Assembly (NCBI GenBank): GCA_030141605.1 | Contig: JAQGDQ010000938.1 | Span: forward strand, 1-44,344 | Source: Tubiluchus corallicola | Taxonomy: Eukaryota > Priapulida > Priapulimorpha > Priapulimorphida > Tubiluchidae | DNA length: 44,344 nucleotides | Direction: 5' to 3' | Shown here: positions 32,569 through 43,034 of the stretch, one piece after another | How positions within the stretch are numbered: position 1 is the stretch's first letter | Layout of the letters: the number at the start of each line of letters is the position of its first letter | The notes under the pieces: model-generated | The model's database searches: none | Told to the model about the DNA's origin: nothing | What the model saw: the letters and a program-made list of their open reading frames with translations, nothing else | Program-made: the position numbers and the translations under genes

Positions 32569-33119
32569 AGGAAAACCGGACGATTGTGTAAACATGAGTT
32601 CAGAATAAAGAATGCTCTAAAATATTGAAAAATACAAAAGCTCTTTTTAAATCAAAGCTTAGATTAAATAATAATTACCTCGGATACTCAAATTTCGTTA
32701 AACTTTCAAAGCTACGCGCGGCTCAGTGAATCTACTAAGATTGGCAGCGGCGCCGTTTTATCACATGCGCGTGGCCGATAAATAGAAGACGGTACCGTGA
32801 TAAGCATGATCATGAACTGCTGCAGTGTTAGTTTCTGACGCCATATGATGCAAAGCCCATTTTCGTGACATCATGCGTTTAAACAATGATATAACACTTA
32901 TGCAAATGTGCTTGACACGCAAGGGAAGACGCCTGCCATTGCACAAACTGTGGTTAGTTTCTGACGTAAGCAATAGCTGTGTTCGGTTGCCGTTAATTAA
33001 CTTTCTAAGCTAATTATTCAAACATAAGAAACAACTGCTAACTTTTATAGGCAAGAAAATGTATATTTTGGACAGTAAATTAAAATGAGATTGAGTCTAA
33101 ACAATCGTCTGGTCTTCCT
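32569..33119. mobile_element. TTAA MITE family 1, copy 4
   Basis: It starts TTAA|AGGAAAACCGGACGATTG and ends CAATCGTCTGGTCTTCCT|TTAA, 551 bp. It has the family interior (GGCAGCGGCGCCGTTTTATC). The internal minus-strand frame with SRKWALHHMASETNTA is also partly open in other copies, but it has no known match and shifts between copies. Confidence 0.92.
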
Positions 33120-33410
33120 TTAAGTTACTCATAACAAGTTCTTTAATTTGAGCAATTTACGGAGCATAAAACTAATGGGCAGTGTGGACAATTATAGGCT
33201 GCACTCTCCTCCTTAGTGAAAAGTAACAAAGTTTGGAAGAGGAAAGCGTGCAATTAGAAGCCAGTTAACTTGGAAAAATCACTTCGATTAAACAGCTCTT
33301 AGAAAATGGTGCCAATGTAAGCTACGTCTACGGCTTCAGCTGTTTATCTAATCACAGCTGGAAACAGCGTCAATCTTTGTAAACCTAATATAGTTAATAT
33401 AGGCGTCTCT

Positions 33411-33732
33411 AGCAGAGAAAGGGAGGAGAAGAGGAAAAAGAGGAAAGGGAAAGATCGATTAAGGAGCCCAGGAGGCACAGAATAATGAGAAAATAGGAAG
33501 TGCGATACAAGGAAGCAACGGAAAATGGACTGAGGTGGAAAGAAGAAGAAAAACGAATAAAAGAAGGAACAAAAAATAGAAATAAAGAAAGCGAAAAAAA
33601 AAGAAAAAGGAACGAAATACAAAGAAACGTGGAGAGAATAAAAAAGGCATAAAGGGAAAGAATTAGAATGAAGGAAGAGGAGAGAGGAGAAAAGGGGAAA
33701 CAGTAGAAAATAAATAACAAAGAAGGGAGGGA
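33411..33732 (+). repeat. Polypurine tract, about 320 bp
   Basis: The + strand is almost entirely A and G (GAAAGGGAGGAGAAGAGGAA, AAGAGGAAAGGGAAAGATCG and so on) with rare pyrimidines. It is not a simple short-period repeat. Such tracts can form triplex DNA. Long minus-strand 'FFFSL' frames are composition artefacts. Confidence 0.9.
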
Positions 33733-34467
33733 ATGGTTCAAGGTAATCATTAAGCCGACTGCATGGTTTTACTCCACGACGGTTAATAATCTAATAACGC
33801 ATACTCTGCCTGCACTGTAAGCTGCATCAGTAAAGCTTCTCTCATGACTGATTATCTATGATGAAATTACAGCTAAAAGACAGTGACTGTGACATATAAT
33901 TCTCACTCAAGCGAGATATTTCCTTAATAACGAGCTTTCAGCCCTTGATAACATGGTCGCGAAAATCGAACAGATCAATCAAGGGAGAATTACCATTCCA
34001 TTATTTTTTTTATTTTATTAAATGAAACAATAGCTGCTATGTCTAGCCATGTCAGTTTAAGTAGAACAGAAGACATTAAATTTTATTGTAAAACTCAATC
34101 TGATTATACAAAAGATAATCAGTAACTAAACTAATGTTTTTTGTGGATGATAACTGGAAAATTTTAAATTAATTTACAAAGTTTGCAAATTACAAAAGTA
34201 CAAATATTTTGGTGGTACGTATGCTTGGTCTAGATTCAAAATCTTGACTTAGTCTGGCTAACCTGTATGCGAAAAATGCAACATCTATTAATAGGCTCAC
34301 TACATATCAACAACTTTGCACTTGGAGCAGCTGCATTATTTAGTTTTCTCTATTACAAGACAGAAAATATCAAATCGGTCCACTTTGAACATCAGCCAAC
34401 AAACAAACACACGTCCTCGATTCCTAATCTATCTGTAGACATTGCTTTAAACATCTCAGTTCTCCAT

Positions 34468-35015
34468 AAATACAGGCTGTCTCAAAAATCACTGTACAGT
34501 TTGATTTCTAATTTTCTTTTTAAAAAATTTTTTCTTCAATCTCGACAAATTCTTACGTGAATCAAAAGGGGCCTTTTATCAACCTTTTTTAATTATAATA
34601 AAACTATGACTGCTAACCTGTTGCTATGGCGATGACAGTAATGTTAAAAGTGAGCTGCAGAATCAGCCTGGCATGAGGACCTCTATCTCCAACTGAAGTT
34701 CATTGTGGAAATTCAGAGCACCATATGGACCACAACAGTGCACAAGGTGCAGTCTTTTCTTACAACTCATGGACCGTAAGATACTTTTTATACTGTAAGA
34801 TGCCCGACGTGCCTTTGGATTGGCCCCTAAAGCTCTTGAGGCCCCTGAAAAAGGTTGTGAGAATAACAGAACCTGCTAGTGCAGTAGTTCTTTCCAGATT
34901 CTTGTCTAATTTGACTAAAAGAATTGGCCAAGGTTTTAGTTCATCTGTACCACTTTGCTTTGATTGCTAAAAAAATGTAAAAAGTCTACCGTGACTTATG
35001 AGGCGCCCTGTATTT
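34468..35015. mobile_element. Tc1/mariner-like relic with AATACAGG TIRs
   Basis: The left AAATACAGGCTGTCTCAAAA-ATCACTGTACAG matches the reverse complement of the right end (AAATACAGGGCGCCTCATAA-GTCACGGTAGAC) at about three quarters of positions. TACAGG at each end fits a TA target. The interior frame at 34725-34970 ends VVLSRFLSNLTKRIGQGF, reminiscent of the C-terminal '..W.NL..RI..C....G.HFEHLL' tail of mariner-like transposases, and an earlier DVPLDWPLKLLRP resembles a decayed 'WP..SPDL.P' motif. The rest of the transposase is unrecognisable. Confidence 0.5.
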
Positions 35016-35620
35016 GTCTTTCGCGACACTTATCATGCTTATATATTTCAAATTCAGTCTAGTGTCGCTAATACCTTTAAGTGTTGCATCTATTTAAAAT
35101 GTATCCACCTTGAAAATATTAGGCAGATTTTAGTAATTCATTAGTACCTGTTTGGAAGCTGAAGCCATCTGATTTTGATAATTTTTGTCCTTTGTTCTTT
35201 GTTTATTTTTGGGTAGAATCCTTGGAGATCTCATTTGTTTCAGATCTCGCTTGATGGACGGCTCGTTTGTTGCACATCAGATTTTTGCGTAACCGACTCT
35301 CGATGGCATCTACCTCTGTTGTGTTTCCTTCAATGTGCAAAGCCCCGAATTATGTTGGAATACAGTTTCAGTTAGGTGCAGATAAACTGAGACGGGCTAA
35401 TACTTTCATTCTTGTTTCTAGAGAGATCTTTTCGTTGGTTGACTTACCTAGCAAACAGAAACACCGTAGCTAGTTTAAGACAAGCAAACACCGCCCCCCC
35501 CCCCGTAGATAGTCCACTAGGTACAAAACATTGCAGAGTTTCAGAAAACCTTTTGACGTAGTTAAAATCTTTGTTCTTATATAACTAACTATTATGTAAT
35601 GGCATTTATAAAATCTTTAG

Positions 35621-35746
35621 GTGGAAGAAGAAGAAGTTCCATTGGACATAAGTTGGCCTAAGTCCTGGAAGAAGAGGATCACGTACCTCTTGCTGGCACC
35701 TGTCATTTTTCCTCTTTGGTTAACGCTACCTGACGTGCGAAAACCG
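35621..35746 (+). CDS. NCKX: NCKX exchanger, exon with first helix of C-terminal half
   Basis: The acceptor AAATCTTTAG precedes 126 nt (42 codons, phase 0 at both ends), ending AAACCG|GTAGGT. It encodes a short acidic run ([19 protein letters not shown]) and then [20 protein letters not shown] plus RKP. The 'ISWP...Y....P...[11 protein letters not shown]' signature is diagnostic for NCKX/SLC24A (vertebrate members share [10 protein letters not shown]). The acidic run ends the cytoplasmic loop, and the hydrophobic stretch is the first membrane helix of the second transport half. If the donor is not used, the frame stays open to a stop at 36182-36184 through the threonine repeat. A second GTAATT donor four bases on would shift the frame. 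Confidence 0.95.
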
Positions 35747-35875
35747 GTAGGTAATTTTATTAATAAGATACCAGCAACTATGATGACAATAAGAAATATA
35801 CCAACAACGACAGCAGCATCAGGAGCAACAACAAAAATAACAACGACAACAACCACATTAAGGACGACGACGACG

Positions 35876-35915
<40 letters not shown>

Positions 35916-37508
35916 CGACGACGACGACGACGACAACAACAACAACGACAGCAGCATCAGGAGCAACAACAAAAATAACAACGACAACAACCACAATAAG
36001 GAGGACGACGACAACAACAACAACAATGACGACAACGACAGCAGCATCAGGAGCAACAACAAAAATAACAGCAACGACGACGACGACAACAACAATAACG
36101 ACGACACCGACGACGACGACAACGACGACGACAACAACAGCAGCACCACCACCACCACCAGTAGCAGCAGAAGTAATGTTGTAGGTATGCACGGGCTAAG
36201 TCAAAATTACCACGCTATAATACGCTGCACACTGTTAACGTTTCAGGTTTACTGAAATGGAATAATCCTACCCGACGCTCTCATCTTCTCTTCGGTTGAG
36301 AACATCGATTCGCGTAGGAAGTTACAGACATAATACTTCTAACGTGCAGGGCAATACTAATTGACAGTCTGTCACGTTTAAAGTTCTCAGTCTAAACCAT
36401 TCGCTATATTTTATAACCCGTAGTTTTCTTACACGCTCACCCCAGCCTGATCATTAATCAACTTTTTATCTGACGTGCTAATACTTCGTTTTGCTACATC
36501 ATTAATTTCCTACTCCTTCCTTTCGCAACTTTATCCAGACTTTGTGTGTCGTGTGCACAAAATGGGCATGTAAAGGCAAACAATATCTTTCGTTACGTTT
36601 ATCACTTATGCCTGTAAAATGAGGCAGATTTTCATAAAATCAAAATCGTTCTGCAGAAAAGCTGTAAAAGTAAAGTAATTATATTGACATAATACAGCTC
36701 ATGTTTGGCCTTGTCTTTACACGTGTTTTCGTTGTTTCCTCTTTAATATTCACCTCTTTAGTCTCCACTTGCTTCGCTCTTCTTAATTTTTTCTCATCTG
36801 TTTTAGTCAGTTCTTTTTTTGTCGTTTTTTGACTAAGCAGGGCTGTTTACTTCGCGCTGTGTTGCATTACCTTGTCTGATTATTTCGTAATTTTATCAAG
36901 AATTTTCTTAATCATGAAATTAACCCACAGTTATTAAAGGCTGAAAGCAATCTTGTCCGAAAGAAATGAAATTTGCAAAGTCCCTCCAAATCCAGGGACA
37001 GAGCCTGGATTTCAAAAAGGAGAATTTAATTAGGACCTGTCATGATAACAGTCCATAGGAGAATAATGCTGTAGACATGGATTCGTCTTGTAAGATCCAC
37101 ATCCAGATTCTGTCCCAGACTTCTTCACACTTCCTTTCTTGATGTTTGACTCGAGTTCACTCTGTCATTACCTTGCCATGTTTCATTGACTGTTTATACA
37201 GTTTTTCGTATCTGTGTAGTGCTTCGCTTTGCTGGTGTTGCATTGCTTTCTTTGCATTTCGTTTTACCCAGCAGTCTTTTCTTTCGCATGCTTTCTATGT
37301 TCTTATGTTTCTCTGTTTCTTTCTTATGTTACTATGTTCTCTTGTCTTGGTTACTCCAACTTAAACGAGCTTTCGTCTTCTCTTGTGATTTCGTTACTTG
37401 ATTATGCCTATTTTCTCTTTTTTCCGTTTTGGGGTTTTCTGTCCTTTCTGCCCTGTAATACTATATAATTATTTCTCTTTTTACAATTATTGAATTTAAT
37501 TTTTTCAG
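35747..37508 (+). other. NCKX intron, 1.8 kb
   Basis: It holds the triplet array (35760-36175). After that, 36185-37490 is AT-rich with pyrimidine-rich stretches at 36700-36850 and 37150-37460, without a supported gene. Confidence 0.8.
35760..36175 (+). repeat. (ACA/ACG)n triplet array with higher-order repeat
   Basis: ACA and ACG codons (poly-Thr in the frame of the upstream exon) alternate. They are broken by the block ACAGCAGCATCAGGAGCAAC-AACAAAAATAAC at about 35807, 35948 and 36039, so a higher-order unit has been duplicated. On the opposite strand it gives poly-Val/Leu frames, which are artefacts. Confidence 0.95.
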
Positions 37509-37628
37509 CATCTGCGTAAGTGGTTTGGAATAACGTTCATAGGCAGTATCGTATGGATAGCATTGCTAACGTATGTGATGGTTTGGTTGGCGAACGTTGT
37601 TGGTACCACAATCTACATACCTGACGAG
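37509..37628 (+). CDS. NCKX: NCKX exchanger, helix preceding alpha-2 repeat
   Basis: TTTTTTCAG precedes 120 nt (40 codons, phase 0), ending GACGAG|GTAAGA. It reads HLRKWFGITFIGSIVWIALL and TYVMVWLANVVGTTIYIPDE. Family members have '..FFPITFFGSI.WIA.FSYLMVWWA..VG.TI.I..E' here, so the identity is clear. The central stretch is a membrane helix. The residues after it lead into the re-entrant/alpha-2 region in the next exon. Confidence 0.96.
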
Positions 37629-40595
37629 GTAAGACATTTATTTCGAAATTTATCTCAAGATTTAAGACACGGTGGCATTTTACTCTAGTAAACTCTTGCA
37701 AGAACTTAATTTAATATTCTCAAACTCTTTTCAGTCTCAAAGTTCATCTAAGCAGTAAATATTGTAAGCTTGGAACTGAATGAAAGTGCTGTCTCTTCCA
37801 TCATTGCTTTTCTTGCTTATATTTAATAGCTGTTGTAAACGCAGAAGAGGGTTAGACAATAAATTCTGCTTTAATGGCTCCATCTACGCCATTACGTAGT
37901 CAGCTCACTGACTCTCGCTTTGTAGGCATGCTGTTGTTGGTCGTTTGCGCCACGAAGCATTTCCAATTTATCACAGTTTTATGCGAGAAACGAAATTGCT
38001 TGTTGGCAAACTCGCTTCGTATTTGCTCGGCGGATTGTGCCCGAAGTGCCACTGACAAAAATGTCGACTATTTGATCCGAGTCTGAAAAATGGCTGCAAA
38101 TTGAGTTACAGAAGTTATGATATTGTTCTCGGCAGTGATAGTGGGATGGTCAAACGAACATTATGCATCTCTCCAAAGGACAAGTCTGATTGAAAGTGTA
38201 TTTGATGAACATGTAAACTGATATACAGTTAACTCGCTCGGCTAAGCCAATTTTCATTTTTCTGGATTTAGTCTAAATTAACAGGGCCAGAGTACCAACT
38301 CAGAAATTCAGAAATAATAACGCCCTGTGCTTCTAGGCCCTGCTTTCTTTTCCCTTATTCAACTCTTCCACATTTTATTTTTTTTATTTTATTTATTAAA
38401 TATATCCACAACGATCATTACAGCATTGTACATAAAAGTATTAAATAACATATTTATTATTATGTACACAAGATGTCAAGCCGCAAATGACCCGTGGGGT
38501 CAAGAAGTAATTACTTGTTTAGAGCACCCTGCTAAGAGCACAGATCCATTTGAATCTGTCTCGCGCTTTGAACAGCAGCTGATATTGCGATAAGGAAGAT
38601 TTAAAATAATGAAAAAAGTACAGCAGATATGTTGGGAAAAAGTAAGAAATGGCAGTTTTCCTTTCAATTAGTGCATTACAACACAGGTGTTAAATACGGG
38701 GGGGGGAGCGATGAAACAAGGTGTGGCCGTAAAAAACACTTGGCCAAAAGACTGTGAACTGATAGTCGCGTGTGTTTGGACATTCTTATAGATCACATAC
38801 AGACATGCAGTAGTTTAGTCGATAGCGCAAGAAACCCTTCAGGTATATGTGGCAGGTGCATTATTTTGTTTTCACTCGGATCCTGACAAGTTCGATATTT
38901 TCGTTTGCTGATATTTCTATTGAAATTTCCACGTAAGCATGCAAGCTCATTGATTGAGCGTCAAAGTTAAAATTGAAAGTTAAGCCTTAGATTTTTGCAA
39001 AAATTGACTCTGCGTGGCGCTATTGTTGATGCTGATTCGTTCGTGTAAGTGTGTTATGGAGCTAGGGAACTAATCCCGCCAACGTTATCTTGTGAGTTTC
39101 AGGCGCTATTTTTAAATCAGGATTGCCATTAAGTTCACCTAAAAATACTGCTAATTCCAATAAGATTATTCTCCGGTGACGAAAAAGAGCAACAAAGAAA
39201 GGTGTTCAAATAAAAGGAAAAATTGGATATTATTAATTCGACACTGCTAGTGATGGTTATTACCGCTAAATCTACCCATCTTGCTTTGTCAGAATGTTCT
39301 GACAAATCTTCCTGTTTTTGTGCACGTATACGGGAATATCTAACTCGCTTTGTGCATGTCAGTACGTATCAGGATAGGTGCATGCAAGTGTCACGTTAAG
39401 TATGTGGTTATTTGGGACAGTCTGGACATATCTGTGCTTGACTAGACATGGTGAGACAGACCTGTGCTTGACTAGACATGGTGGGACAGACCTGTGCTTG
39501 ACTGGTCGTAACAGGTCAAATTTGATCAAGAAATAACAGCACAGATCTGTGAATGAATGAGGACGTATTTAGGAAAATCTGGGTATGAACTGAAAGTTAC
39601 TGACTGGACAGTGGACATATGAGAAGCATTCAGCTAAGAACATGTCTCCTAGCCAGGTTTAGTCGAAGATCTGTGCATATCTTGGTGTTTACCAGGAAAA
39701 ATGTGTGTTGATGTCTGGATATACTTCTGAGTCCCATGAGTGTCAAAATGTTTTGGACACAATTTGTAACTTATCAGCAACGGGCGAGTTCACTGGACGT
39801 ATTTGAAAATGTGTGCAAGTCTTGTCTGGACAAACCTATCATGCCAAACTGAGTCTGCCTGAACGCTTATATGTCTGATATTTTATGTCTGCTGTCTGCT
39901 GAGCATGTCTAGTCTGTATATAACTTTCAGTGCCTAGTGGCGTACTTGAACAAATCTATGTACGTCTGGATGCCTTTCGTTAAAATCTGTGTGCGTTTGG
40001 AGGTGTCTAGACAAATTTACCCATGCCTAAACAGTTCTATGAATGTCAGCTGGAGAATTGGATTCATATAAGTTTGACTGGACTCATCTAGGTCTGTGTT
40101 GACAGATAAGTACATGTCTCAACTTGTCTGGGAAAAAGTTGTCAACTAAAAGTTTCACAGAGGAACAATTTCAAGAAAAAACTGGATGGTTATATATCAG
40201 CGTACGTGGCCACATAAAAACATTTCTGTCCAAACGTGTAGACACTTCAAGACTTAATAGCTTTAGTGGTAATGACCTCCGCTTAGAGTTTCAATTTTTC
40301 AAACTTCTGTTTGTATTCTAACTGGAACTCATAGTGATTGTGCGTGTCTGAATCTGACGATAGTGGTGATTTAGAAATAGCGCCCATGAGTACCGAGAGA
40401 ACGGTGATAGAATTAGTTCCCATACTCCACAACACACATATAATAGCGAATCAGAGTTGACAGTGGTGCCAACCACAATTACCTTTTACAAAAATCTAGG
40501 GTTTACCTTTCCATTTTAACTTGGACGCTCTGCGACTTGCCAGAAAAATATAGTATCGTTTTTTTTCGTTTCTCAACAAAGATTCTTTCTTTCAG
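37629..40595 (+). other. NCKX intron, 3.0 kb
   Basis: From GTAAGA to TCTTTCTTTCAG. It contains a G-run at 38699-38707, an AT-rich patch at 38371-38460 that could be a retroelement 3' region, and the decayed minisatellite at 39390-40120. No gene is seen in 37640-39380. Confidence 0.8.
39390..40120. repeat. Degenerate tandem repeat around CTGTGC / GTCTGGAC words
   Basis: A clear 33-bp duplication (ACCTGTGCTTGACTAGACAT-GGTGRGACAG at about 39459 and 39492) sits in 700 bp where words such as TCTGTGCATATCT, TGTGTGCAAGTCTTGTCTGG, GTACGTCTGGATG and TGTGTGCGTTTGG recur at irregular spacing. This suggests an old, decayed minisatellite. The boundaries are approximate. Confidence 0.5.
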
Positions 40596-40732
40596 GTTAT
40601 GGGTCTAACGTTTCTAGCCGCAGGAACCTCAATTCCTGACTTGATTACAAGCGTGATTGTGGCTAGGAAAGGTCTCGGAGATATGGCCGTATCCAGCTCT
40701 GTCGGCAGCAATATATTTGACGTTACCGTAGG
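40596..40732 (+). CDS. NCKX: NCKX exchanger, alpha-2 repeat exon
   Basis: TTTCTTTCAG precedes 137 nt (45 codons plus 2 bases), ending GTAGG|GTGAGT. It encodes [40 protein letters not shown] and FDVTVG. This is the alpha-2 repeat of K+-dependent Na+/Ca2+ exchangers, nearly unchanged across animals. In the related human NCKX2, the Asp of GTSIPD is part of the Ca2+/K+ site and the Asp of SNIFD is linked to K+ dependence; both are present here. With the alpha-1 repeat (outside the window) it forms the transport site, exchanging 4 Na+ for 1 Ca2+ plus 1 K+. The transporter is therefore expected to be K+-dependent and not NCX-like. Confidence 0.98.
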
Positions 40733-40798
40733 GTGAGTACTCAGGATTTCTTATGAAAAGAATTTAAAAAAGCACGGGGTCTATTTACACTAATTGGC

Positions 40799-41013
40799 TG
40801 TGTAGTCACAGAAAACACTGTAAACAGAGGTTAATACCACTGAATGCTTTATTAACATAATCAGTATGTCCAATATAACATAAATGTCCAACAGCTCCCA
40901 TAAAGTGGATTAACCTGACTGTTCAGAGCACAGGTGTGTAATAACAGACAGGTGACTAGCAGGTAACAAACAGAAAAACTGGCCAAAACCAAAAGCTTTA
41001 TATTCCCGTCACA
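40799..41013. mobile_element. Possible LTR retrotransposon LTR (about 215 bp)
   Basis: The segment runs TGTGTAGTCACAG...TATTCCCGTCACA, with TG..CA ends. Two bases on, the + strand reads TGGCGCCTCGTGCACG, which looks like a primer-binding site (TGGCGCC). On the other strand there are TATAAAG and AATAAAG at LTR-like positions, so the orientation is contradictory. No second LTR and no clear 5-bp duplication are seen. Confidence 0.3.
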
Positions 41014-41556
41014 GATGGCGCCTCGTGCACGATAAGTAAGGTTAACAAAAAAAGCTAAGTCTGCTACAGGCTGGTTATAGTTGGTCAAGTTTGTTCTCAG
41101 AAAAGTTTGAAGTATTAGCCTCAGTACAGGTATCAGTGGTTCGCATATTTCTCAAAGTTAGTTGGCCAGCAAGTGACTATTATCGGGTGAACAGCCTTGG
41201 AATTTTGACCCCTTACGTCAAGCACTACAGAATGGTATCCATAAACCTGAGTGTTTCTTTTTCTTTCAATCTTTTAACTTGGATTCTGACACCTTGCTTA
41301 GACGAGAGAAATAAATTGTGATTAGCGAAATGACCTTTGATCATGTGCTCCCAGGATATCACGTATAAAGCAGTCGTTTTAACAGAACCAGTGCTTTTAG
41401 CTTTTAACAAAAACCTTATGCACGTAATGACCCTTTACTTGTTCAAATGCCTCGATTGTTTTTCAAAAACAAACAAAAAACATACAGATTATAAATCATA
41501 GTCAGTTTTGGATAATTCACGGCAACAAGTGATGGAAAATAAAGATATACAGATAT

Positions 41557-41749
41557 AATTAAACCAGGGACTTATGAATGTTTATCATTGCTTTTGTATA
41601 TATATATATAAGTATATGTATATAAAATATATACAAATATATTTGCAAAATGTATATATCCAAAGTATATACAAAAATATGTATGTATGTATATATATAT
41701 ATACAAATACAAAAGCAGTGATAAACATTCACAAGTCGCTGGTTTAATT
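41557..41749. mobile_element. Short palindromic MITE with AT core
   Basis: AATTAAACCAGGGACTTATG-AATGTTTATCATTGCTTTTG on the left is matched in inverted orientation by CAAAAGCAGTGATAAACATT-CACAAGTCGCTGGTTTAATT on the right, with three or four mismatches. The core between the arms is (TA)n, TATG and TACA repeats. The 193-bp unit could extrude a cruciform. The superfamily is unknown. Confidence 0.8.
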
Positions 41750-42793
41750 GTAGCTATGCTGAAAAATCGACAACTTGAGAGTTCCCTCCTCATTACGGCT
41801 TCATTGCTCATGAATCAATAATAATTATTCTACTAGTTACTAAGTCTAGCTTAATCTGTCGAGCAAGCTGTAGGCAATTACTCTCAACATGCCGTGGTAT
41901 ACGTACATAACCCGATCAAACCAATCAACAGAATATCTAGGTTATGCCTAGTTGGCGAAGTGCGTAATGAAGTTCATTAATGGTGCAGCAGACGTGCATT
42001 GTCCTTGTATGGCTGCACCAAGTGTTTTCGTTCGGCAAGTGCATCTGGTATTGTAGGCCGCCGCATAACCAATGTAGACATCTTAGTCAGTGACCTCTGA
42101 ACTTTGGTTTTTGCCACATAAAAATTTCTTATTTCTACTTGCTCCAACAACTTTCCTTATAGGTTCCCAAAAGTTAGTATACTTGCGAAAAGAAACGCTG
42201 AATTATATTAGCTAAGTGAAGGAAGAGGTCATTTGAAGGTCACATGGAGCAAACTCAATTTTTGTACTAGCACTGACGCTGGGTTTCGTGCCGCATATGC
42301 TTTGATTTTTACAGGCGCGTTCATGATAATTGTTTTCAAAATTATAAAGATTGCTAAAGCAATTTGCACTGCAATAACTTTAAATAACTTTGCTTTTATG
42401 AGAGTACAGTAAACAATTCTAGAGCACAAAACATGCCGGTTATACCATTTTCAAAAAATATTTAACCATCTAATGATTTTAAACTTTAAAGGAAGATGTA
42501 GTATCGGATGTAGTTAGATTTTCGTCACATGAATCTTGATGTCTATTCATTTATTATCCATTATTTATCTATAGTGGATGGAGTTTTAGTAAAAGCTGTA
42601 TCTTGCAGCAAAAAGTGATCATTTTGAAAAGTGGTCCTTTAAAAGGTCAATTTAAAAAACGATTAAAATGGCAAGAACAAAAGTGCAGCACACCAGTCCT
42701 GGCCTGACAAATATCAGTTGACAGAAATGGATATGCTGCAGTGAACGTATAACCTTAGATAAAAATTAACAATCCGTTTTCTTTTTGTTACAG

Positions 42794-43034
42794 CCTTCCA
42801 TTTCCTTGGTTACTGTACAGCGTGATCAATCAGAATTCACCAGTAAAAGTCGACAGTCAGGGGTTATTTTGCTCGATTGTGCTACTTTTTGGAATGCTAA
42901 TGTTTGTGATATTCAGTATTGCTCTGTTCCACTGGCGTATGTCCCGGTACCTGGGTGGTGTCATGTTCCTACTGTACCTTGTTTTTGTAGCAGTCAGTTT
43001 ACTGCTAGAGTATGAAAAAATTCCATGCATATGA
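42794..43034 (+). CDS. NCKX: NCKX exchanger, last coding exon
   Basis: TTTTTGTTACAG precedes 241 nt. The first base completes the split Gly codon (VG-LPFPWLLYSVINQNSPVKV), followed by DSQGLFCSIVLLFGMLMFVI and FSIALFHWRMSRYLGGVMFL, then LYLVFVAVSLLLEYEKIPCI and TGA. The 'LP.PW.LY' start follows the alpha-2 repeat in all NCKX proteins. Two strongly hydrophobic helices separated by the basic HWRMSR loop form the C-terminal membrane segments, and the protein ends with a short tail, as usual for the family. The closest paralogue (NCKX1/2 versus 3/4) cannot be decided by eye. The TGA is followed by stops in all frames. Confidence 0.97.

Larger units (their letters stand above)
25644..35620 (+). other. 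NCKX intron, 10 kb, repeat-rich
   Basis: From GTACTG to the TCTTTAG acceptor. Listed separately are the CACGTG duplication, the 69-bp and 55-bp minisatellites, the C-run TIR element, TTAA MITE copy 4, the polypurine tract and the mariner-like relic. Stretches with nothing definite are 25886-26341, 26756-27263, 27905-28816, 29634-30400, 30433-31100, 31240-32564, 33735-34467 and 35016-35620. Minus-strand 31973-32236 holds an 87-codon open frame with a protein-like composition but no splice signals I can tie to it. Confidence 0.7.
40733..42793 (+). other. NCKX intron, 2.1 kb
   Basis: From GTGAGT to TTTTTGTTACAG. It holds a possible LTR (40799-41013) and the palindromic TIR element (41557-41749). 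41753-42780 has no recognisable feature. Confidence 0.8.

Noticed and set aside
37146-37468. Three overlapping hydrophobic frames
   Set aside because: Pyrimidine-rich intron upstream of an acceptor; the Phe/Leu/Cys frames follow from composition.
42489-42646. Small TTAA element (TTAA|AGGAAGATG ... GTGGTCCT|TTAA)
   Set aside because: Only four or five terminal bases match, which is too little to call.
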